This document shows, in pieces, positions 56,669 to 64,000 of a stretch of DNA of 64,000 nucleotides. A program made the position numbers and the translations under genes. The DNA lies in contig JACKQL020000052.1 in the NCBI GenBank assembly GCA_018296165.2, positions 310,001 through 374,000 on the forward strand. The letters run 5' to 3'. Position 1 is the stretch's first letter, and each line of letters starts with the position of its first letter. The notes beneath the pieces were generated by a model. That model saw only the letters and a program-made list of their open reading frames with translations. It was not told where the DNA came from and ran no database searches. This stretch comes from Termitomyces sp. T153. Lineage: Eukaryota; Basidiomycota; Agaricomycetes; Agaricales; Lyophyllaceae.

Positions 56669-57655
56669 TGTCACGACCCGCTCCCTAGATCCCTAGACAC
56701 GGCCCCCAACCCCTCCCGATAACTCCCCGGAACCCCGCCCACACTTTCGACGCCCACACTGGGCAACTCCGACGCTTCTCCGGCAAACCCCGACGGCAAC
56801 TCCCTATCCGTAGCCATCAACACCCCCTTGAAACCTCCCCCCACCGTCCCTGGACACGTCATACGTCCCCGACCCCCTACCCTAGTTCACCCGACCCATC
56901 CCGGAGTGCCACGACGCCCCGGAGCGGCCGCGCCCCCAACTGATCCCATCAGAATACCGCCGCGGCCCGAACTTGGGTTGTACCCGACACCCGTCGACTC
57001 AGCACAGCCCCGTCGACCCCCGCCATCACATCCGCCGCCCTTGGAGGCACCCAGTAGTTGGTATATAAGTCATAGAATGACTCCTCGGACCCTAGTCTTG
57101 ATATTACATTTTACCGGTTTCCTATGTTTCGTCTCTCGTCTCGTTTGTATTTCTGTTCCTAGGTTTCGAATCTATCTTTTCTCAGTCTCGTCTCGTCTCC
57201 GTCTCGTCTCGACTGTACATATTTCCTTTGTTCCCCTGAAGTTCCCTTGCTCCCTACATCAGTACGAACTCCGCGCACGCGCCACGACCTGAACATTCCT
57301 AACGACAACCCCGGGCCTCACTACCCGCTCACCCCGGAACCCATCAAGCCCCGGTAACCCCCTATCCAACCGACCCCGCCCCCCCGACAGCCGAGAAGCC
57401 TCCGCCTACCCCGCAATCCCCTCGTGCGTCCGCTAACGAGCTCCGACACCCCCCCGGGTCAACGACCAGTACCTCCGGTCTTAGACCCCTCTGAATCACT
57501 CCGGACCTACTCGGGCCGCTATCCCTAGGGGCCCCTCGCAAGCCTTCCCCACCTCCGCTCCAACCCCGGGCGCCTGGTTATAAACGCAGGACATCGCGTC
57601 CGCCTAGTAAGGACTCGCCAGTGTACTGAGCCACCGTCGTCAGCGGAACCTGACA
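56669..57655 (+). repeat. Element A 3' LTR
   Basis: 987 bp, about 99 percent identical by eye to the 5' LTR (one 1-nt indel, the rest single substitutions, including CTCGGAGG against CTTGGAGG). Confidence 0.93.
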
Positions 57656-57660
57656 CCAGC

Positions 57661-59119
57661 GCAGTCGGCAGGGGAAATGGTCCTCGCTTCTCATTCCAGG
57701 TCTGGTATGGTCCCCAGGGTGGTCCACCCTGTCCCTATAGGGTTGAGAGTTGTGCAGGTGGATGTAACACCGGAGTACTTTGCAGAGGCCGTGGGGCGAG
57801 CAAGAGGTCCCCCGACGTTGGAGTAGTGTCAGGCAGTGGCCCCAGTGCGTCATTGGCATGTTCCTTCCCTATCAAGCTAACTCACATTTCTAGTGCGTGT
57901 TCTGTACCTGGCGGAGTGAACAGTGCGAGTTTGAGGAGCCCATGCTGGGAGTGCAGCAGGACACGTCAGTGTGTCTCCCATGTTGCTCACGGCATGAGAA
58001 GTGCTCTGTCACTCTGAATTGGCATGCTGCTTGCATTGCGGCAGAGCAGGGGTGGGACCATGAGTGGGTTGCAGCGCAGTTGGAGGAGGGTTGGAGGGGT
58101 AGGGTCTCAGGGAGGGGTTCCGGGGTAGAGGGGGGAGTTGGTGCAGGGCGGCCCCCGATGAAGATTGGGCCCCCGCAGGGTGGGTGGAGGGAGGAGGCCC
58201 CCATGATACGTGACAAGGGTAAACAGAGGACGTTCTCCTTGCCAGAGGCGGGGCCTAGCAAGTGGGCATGGGGGGAGCTGGTGATGGCAGGCCCTCTGGG
58301 TCCTACAGTGTATTCCCTGACTTCTGGGGCCTTGGTTGAGCAGTCTGTGGGAGGGTCATGGTCAGTTGCCAAGGCTTTCCTACGGCGTCAGGCGGAGGAG
58401 TTGGAGAGGTTGTTGGCCACACGCAGGGAGGAAGTCCATAGGGTGGGGGAGGAGAGGGATGGGCTTCGGAGGGAACTGGATGAGGCTTGGAAGGAACGGG
58501 ACTTAGCATGTGGGGATAAAGATATTGCTGTGGGGACTGCCACGGAGCGACTGTCACAGCTTCAAGAGCTGCGAGCATGCATGAGGCTGTTGGAGGCACA
58601 GGCAGAGGTGGCGGGGCAACAATTGGAGGGGTCAGGGATGCGGGGGACTCAGTAGAGGTCCAGTGTGGAGGTGACCCAAGCGACAGCGGAGAGGGCGCAG
58701 CAGCGGGAAGAGTGGCTTGCCAACAAGGCGGCCTTGGGGCAGCAGGGAGTGCTCTGTAAGTGCTCTCTTCATCTCCTGTTTACTATGAGCTGACATTTGA
58801 TTCCACAGACTAGGCCAGGGAGCATTGCATCCTCCTTGACGGAGCATCAGTGGCGCTGGGGTTCATCCACAATGGGTTGGCGAGGATGCCTGGGGATCTC
58901 CTGCCGGAGTTGGGGCAGGGGGTCATGCAGATGGGGTGTCTGCTGGCAGGACATCAGCGGAGGGCAATGGCAGACCCTGGAGCATGGTGGGAGGTGGCAA
59001 TGGATGTGGCGGAGTCACTCCTGGGGCATTCCAAAGTTCTGGCAATGGTAGTAGCGCAGCTGGAGGTGGATCTGGTGGGAAGGATAGCAGAGGTGGGTTC
59101 AGGAAAGGAGGGGGAGTAG
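57661..59119 (+). pseudogene. Element C accessory gene, remainder
   Basis: Continues the gene broken at 40742. It has VTPEYFAEAVGRARGPPTLE followed by TAG in place of Trp, a GTGCGT...TTTCTAG intron, then both zinc-cluster halves (CVFCTWRSEQC and CLPCCSRHEKC). The basic and coiled-coil regions follow to LQELRACMR, further stops, and the C-terminal block near 58820-59119 (DQ-like GASVALGFIHNGLARMPG). The intron positions match element A, which supports the A gene model. It is non-functional. Confidence 0.75.
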
Positions 59120-59344
59120 GGGCCTTCTGGATTCCAGTGTCTTGTTGCCCTGTGCTCCCCTATTCCTATATTTTGTACTTGTAGCCTTGTTAACATTGGA
59201 CTCCCTGTACTTCTGCTGAGCATGAGAAGTTTTCAGAATGAGTGAGGGGCAAAGTAAGTGAAAACATGTAGGGGGGTACTCGTAGGAGTTGAATCCCTGA
59301 TAAATCTAGAGGTGGGAGTTATGCCCACTGATGCCGTCTGCACT
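59120..59344. other. Element C region between accessory gene and pol
   Basis: About 225 bp of diverged non-coding sequence equivalent to 54529-54758 in A, lying between convergent 3' ends. Confidence 0.4.
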
Positions 59345-62300
59345 TGCTAGTCCCAGAGGTCCTGAGGCTTGGTGGGGTGTTGTCAATGGAAGTCCTGGAG
59401 TTTGTCGGGGGCTCTGTTGAGGTTTTTTTGGGGCTCCCACATATCATCTTCAGGTCCATAGCCCTTCCAGCGGACTAAGTACTGGAGTTGTCTGCAGACC
59501 AAGCGGGAGTCAAGGATCTGGTTGACCTTATAGCAGTACTTGTCCTCGACCTTGACAGGGGGTGGTTGGCTGGGGCGCTGGCTGGGGAAGGGGTCTGGGG
59601 CATGTTTTTCAAGGAGTTGAACGTGGAACATGGAGTGGAGGCCTTTCAAGCCCAGAGGAAGGTCGAGTTTATAGGCATGCATGGAGACCTTCTGGAGGAC
59701 TTTGAAAGAATTGAGGCGCTTGTGGTCTAATTTGATGGAGGGCCTCTGGGTCTTGAGGTTGCATCAATCAAGCCAAACCCAGGTGCTGGGAGGCCAGTTG
59801 GGAGTGGAGTCACATCGGGTGTTGGCATGTTTGGAGTAGGCTTGATTGGCGGTGTTGATCTCATCCCAGAGAAATTGGTAAAGGGATCAGAGGTCCTCAG
59901 CAACTTTGTGGGTGGCATGGGAGGGGATGTCTTTCAGGGACAGGGTGAGTCAGGGGTTGTAGCCTTTGTTGGTGTAAAAGGGGGAGACTCCAGTGGTGGA
60001 GTGGGGCATGTTGTTGTAGGTGAATTTGGCAAGGGGGAGTTCTATGTGCCAGTCATTCTGTAAATAGTTAACATATAGGCAGAGATACTGCTCCAGTGTC
60101 TGGTTCACTCATTCTGTTTGTCTGTTGGTCTCTGGGTGATAGGCGGTGGAGAGGTTGGTTTTGATCTTGAGTGCCCTGCATAGTGATTGCCAAAAGTGGG
60201 ATATGAACAGGGGTCTGCAGTTGGAGATGATGTTGTCTGGGAGTCTGTGCTTGGAGAAGACGTGTTCAAGAAACAGTTTGGCAAACTCTGGAGCATTGTC
60301 AGTGGTGTGGCAGGGGATGAAGAGGGCTTGCTTGGTGAGTTGGCAAACAACGACAAGGATCGCGTTAAAACTTTCAGAATTGGGGAGTTCAACAATATGA
60401 TCCATTGATAGGGAGGACCAGGAGCGGTGGCTGATGGGGAGGGGTTTCAATAATCCGTTGGGGCAGTGACGGGGTACCTTGGCCTGGAGGCAAGGTTTGC
60501 AGGCCCTTACGTATTGCATGACGTCCTTCTTCATTCCTGGCCAAAAGTAAGTCCAGGAGATGAGTTGAAGGGTCTTACAAATTCCTGGGTGCCCCCAGAG
60601 CTTATGGTCGTGGTGCTGCCGGAGTATGTCAAGGTGGATGGACTTGTGGTCCAGAGCCTAAATTCATCCACTCCAGAGCAGGAGGTGGTGGTCTGGAGAC
60701 AGCAAAAAGGGGTTCCCAGTGCTCAACTCGTCGGGGTTGTTGCAGGGGTCGTGCTGGGTGAAGAAGGAGTCTGGGGGTGAATTTCTGATTTGTTGGAGGA
60801 TTCCTTCTTCATTTAAAATCAGTACGGCATGTAGATATTCGGGGGGGATTACCACTCAATGGTTGAATGCATTCCGTTTGGCTTTGAATGACTTCTTTGG
60901 GTACACATTGGATCTTCGAGTGAGAGTGTCAGGCTTCGCGCCAAGTTGCCCGGGGCGGTAGTGGATGGTGAAGTCATACTCTGAGAGGGTTTTGGACCAT
61001 TGGGCTTGGCAGCGGCTGAGCTGCTTCATGGTCATGAAGTATTGCAGGTTGTTGTGGTTGGAGTATACTTGGATGCAGTGTGGGGACCCCTCGAGGTAGG
61101 CCCGCCACTGATGGAAGGCTTTGATGATTGCGAGGAGTTCTTTGTCGTAGATGTTGTAGTTGAGTACTGCTGGGATCATCAATCGGGTGTAAAAGGTGAT
61201 GGGACAGAGATCTTTGCCCCCTGAGTCTGACTGGGAGAGTATCCCGGTGATAGCGTAGTCAGAGGTGTCGCACTTGAGCATGATTGGCAGGGAGGGGTCA
61301 AAATGGTGGAGGACTGGAGTGGAGGTGAAGGCCCTCTTCAGGAGGAGGAATACGCTCTGGCACTTGCTGTCCCAATCTCAAGGGGTGTCCTTCTGCGTGA
61401 GTCGGTTGAGGGGTTTGGTGATCCCGGAGTAGTTGTCGATAAAACGGCGATAAAAGTTAGCAAACCCCAGAAATGACTGTACCTCCTTGATGTTCTGTGG
61501 TGGGGGCCAGTTGAGTACTGCATTGATCTTGGCAGGGTCCATGCACACACTGTCGGGAGTGATGACGACTCTGAGATATTCAATCTCCGTTATGTGGAAG
61601 GAGCATTTCTCGGGTTTGGCATGAAGGTGGTACTCTCGGAGTCATTCTAAAATGCGGCGGACATGCTCCGGATGCTCCGTTGGCAAATTTGAGTAGATCA
61701 GGATGTCATCCAGGTATACAATAACAAAAATGTCATTCATGTCATGGAAGATGTCGTTCATGAAGTACTGGAAAGTGGCGGAGGAGTTAGTCATTCTGAA
61801 GGGCATTATGAGGTACTCAAAGAGGCCATAGCGGGTGTGAAAGGTGGTCTTCCATTCATGTCCTGGAGCAATCCGGACGTTGTTGTAGCCAGAGCGGAGG
61901 TCTATCTTTGTGTAAATCTTGGCACTGTGGAGATGATCAACAAGGTCTCCAATCAAGGAGAGGGGATACTGGTTCTTTTTGGTGACTTTGTTGAGTCCCC
62001 AATAATCCACACAGAGTTGGAGGGACCCATCCTTCTTCTTGGCAAATAGAACCAGAGCGCCGGCAGTGGAGATCGATGGGCGTATGAAGCCCTTGCCAAG
62101 CATATTGTTGAGGTATTCCTTCAAGGCTTGGAGCTCGACCTCGGACATGTTGTAGATCTTGCCAAACAGGGGTGAGGTACCTTCTTCAAGGTCAATCTTG
62201 TGGTTGTAGGAGTGGTGCGGGAGAAGTTCTTTGGCACTCCCTTCAGAGAACACATCAGCGAACTCATGATACTCCAGGAGAACTACTTCAGATAGGATCT

Positions 62301-63720
62301 GTTCCTCTGTCTTGCTCTCTAGCGCGGTGGTCCCTGTGTGGAGGTGCTCCTTGGGTAGGGCTGGCATGATTTGTAACTGGAAGGTGGGGGTGCCATCTTG
62401 TAGAAGGTGTGCAAAGGGAATGGTGCTGACAATTTTAATGTCAAGGCTTCTGGGGTCGTTGGAGTTGGATGTCAGAGTGATAGCGGATGAGTCCGGAGTG
62501 GTGGCGGAGTTGGTCAAGGACCCCAAGCGTTGCTGGTTGGGGTACTGCGGGCCTTTGTATTGATTCTGGGGTATGTTGGGAGGCAGCCGTTGTAATGTGA
62601 TTGAGGGTGACTGAGGCAGAGTGGCGTCTCCTTCTTCATTGGGGTTGTCATCGGAGGTTGAGGGACTCTGGGTTGCTCTGGAGGTGCTGGTGCCAGGATG
62701 GAAGACATTGAGGTCTGGGATAGACTGGAGGTGGAGGGGGATGGCAGCCGCTAAACTCACTTTGGGGCTGGGGAATTGCATGGTGAGGTCCTTCCAGTTG
62801 ATGTCGGGGTTTACATCTTGCAGCCATGGGAGTCTGAGCACAATTGGAGTCAGCAGAGGTAATTGGGTGACAAGGAGCTGGGCCTGAAACTGCAGGTCAT
62901 TGTCAAGGGTGAGGGTGTTGTCATGGTATTGAGTGATCCTTGTCGTGGCAGGGCTTCCATCAAAGAGTTGGAGCTCAAGGGGTTTGTCAAGGTCATTGCG
63001 CCAGAGGCCGAGCTGATTACTGACAAAGGTGCTGGAGGTGCCGCTGTCGACAAGGGCGGGAAATACCTTGGAAGAGTCGTTGAGTCGGACATTGATGATG
63101 AATGACCATGTGGATCTAGAGTGGAGCTGCGGAGGAGTCTGGGGGTGGTCAATTGTGGTCTCGGAGTTCTTAGAGGAGGGTGAGACATTGAAAGGTACCA
63201 GCCCGGAGTTAGTGGGGTTGTCTTGGTTGAGGTGGAGAGTGAGGCTGGGCCAGTCAATGTGGGGGTTGGTGGAATGGAGCCATGAGAATCCTAAGACAAC
63301 GGGGGCAGAGGGGTGTAATTTTGTGATAAGTAGTCGGAGTTCTTGCTGTCATCCATTGGCAAAGGTCATAGTTGTTTCCAGGCAGTGTGTGATGTCTCCT
63401 GCTGGGGTGGGGTCTCCATCAAAAAGTTTGAGGGGGATTGGGGCGGGGAGGTGTTGGAGGGGGTGGGGAGCGAGCACTGCTAGGGATTCATCGATGAAGT
63501 TGTTGGTGGCGCTGCTGTTGACTAGTGTGGGGATGGGGTTGTCAGTGAAGGGAAGAGTGGTGCAGAGGAGGAGGCTGGTGGATAAGTGGGAGGGAAGGTG
63601 TACTGGGGGGCTGTCTGGAGCAAGTATCATTGTGCGGAGGAGTGGGGCTGGGGCAGAGAAGACATTGGGGTCTGGTCCACAGTCTAGTGTGTCTTCAAGA
63701 CCTAAACTGCCGACTCGTTT
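59345..63720 (-). pseudogene. pol: Element C pol pseudogene
   Basis: Minus-strand pol with the same domain order as A, broken by stops and frameshifts. The first retropepsin reads NSSAT (63512-63527 region) instead of DSGAT, so its catalytic Asp is lost; the second still reads DSGTS. RT with YLDD is in the open segment 62841-61642. It ends with TGA one residue before the equivalent stop position of A. RNase H (DTSDYA) is at 60856-61281, integrase at 60534-60109 and about 59930-60063, and the chromodomain at 59383-59682 ([17 protein letters not shown]). It is not functional. Confidence 0.85.
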
Positions 63721-64000
63721 TCTGTAAACTGGTAGTTACAGTCTTCTCCGTTGATTGTCCACACAGCACATCCCATCACCTGTCATTTAGGACAACTGCA
63801 GATAAAGTGTCCCTGCTCACCACATAGGATGCATGCGCCCTCCTTCCATCATTTCTCCTGCGTTTCCTCCAGCACGTCAATCCACAGGCTATCCCAAATC
63901 TGGTTTGCGCATAAGGCTTCTTGGTCATTGGCGGGGTCCAGAATGTTGTTGTGGTTGTCGGAGTTGGTGTTCAGGGGTTCTGGAGTTTCATGGAGGTTGG
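63721..64000 (-). pseudogene. gag: Element C gag C-terminus, cut by the window edge
   Basis: The reverse complement encodes a zinc knuckle region matching [10 protein letters not shown] of element A, a [12 protein letters not shown] stretch in decayed form, and a gag stop followed by pol in the -1 frame exactly as in A. It continues outside the window. Confidence 0.7.

Larger units (their letters stand above)
40743..57655 (+). mobile_element. Element A: near-intact Ty3/gypsy chromovirus with antisense gene
   Basis: 5' LTR 40743-41730, 3' LTR 56669-57655, target duplication CCAGC. Without the nested B2 the element is about 10.8 kb. Gene order: gag, then pol (PR-PR-RT-RNaseH-IN-chromodomain), then an antisense spliced accessory gene, purine tract and 3' LTR. 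LTRs differ at only about eight positions by eye, so the insertion is recent. Gag is split by B2 and pol has two in-frame TGA codons, so this copy is probably inactive. Confidence 0.93.
39353..64000 (-). mobile_element. Element C: decayed chromovirus copy, runs off the right edge
   Basis: Minus-oriented. It comprises a 3' LTR (39353-40300), an accessory gene on the plus strand (from 40510, interrupted by element A at 40742, resuming at 57661), pol on the minus strand (about 59345-63720) and the gag C-terminus at the window edge. Its 5' LTR lies outside. CpG is strongly reduced but less so than in D, and frames are broken. Element A inserted in it with target duplication CCAGC (40738-40742 and 57656-57660). 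Confidence 0.85.

Overview
This is eukaryotic nuclear DNA from a filamentous basidiomycete, most likely a mushroom-forming agaricomycete; I do not name a species. The reasons are dense genes with many introns of about 46-60 nt (GT-AG plus a few GC-AG), short intergenic gaps, proteins that read as typical agaricomycete orthologues, and chromodomain Ty3/gypsy retrotransposons with CpG decay. There are no bacterial features, rRNA genes or CRISPR arrays.

Region 1 (1-24,600) is a gene-rich host block of ten genes. They are: a serine-rich coiled-coil protein of unknown function (+); a Sec39-domain vesicle-tethering protein (-); NIP7 (-), head-to-head with NRDE2 (+); a Byr4/Bfa1-type cytokinesis regulator (+); the urease accessory protein UreD (+); a 19-exon allantoate-family MFS permease (+); an AFG3/YTA10-type m-AAA protease (-); an epoxide-hydrolase-like alpha/beta hydrolase whose nucleophile looks lost (-); and WRAP73 (-). 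For each I resolved splice junctions by keeping the frame and matching the family's conserved residues. UreD and the permease are adjacent and may both serve nitrogen scavenging (inference).

Region 2 (24,601-28,983) is an old repeat graveyard with virtually no CpG. It holds remnants of an unrecognised gene and a minus-strand array of tRNA-like (SINE-like) units.

Region 3 (28,984-64,000, running off the right edge) is a nest of related LTR retrotransposons of one chromovirus family. The oldest, D (minus), is interrupted by B1 (32,896-38,956, target duplication ATAGC) and by C (minus, from 39,353). C is interrupted by A (plus, 40,743-57,655, target duplication CCAGC). A is interrupted within gag by B2 (43,923-50,021, target duplication GAGTC). 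A carries gag with a CCHC knuckle, then pol in the -1 frame with two tandem retropepsin domains, RT, RNase H, integrase and a chromodomain. Between pol and the 3' LTR it also has a spliced antisense gene encoding a Zn2Cys6-like cluster plus a coiled coil. B1 and B2 are non-autonomous relatives whose only intact gene is a shortened version of that antisense gene. D and C are CpG-depleted and dead; A and B are CpG-rich and young, although A has two in-frame TGA codons.

In A and B the predicted transcript 5' end is complementary to the primer-binding site, and the pairing covaries between A and B. This points to Tf1-like self-priming. The antisense gene, its non-autonomous carrier and the duplicated protease are the features I consider most likely to be under-described.
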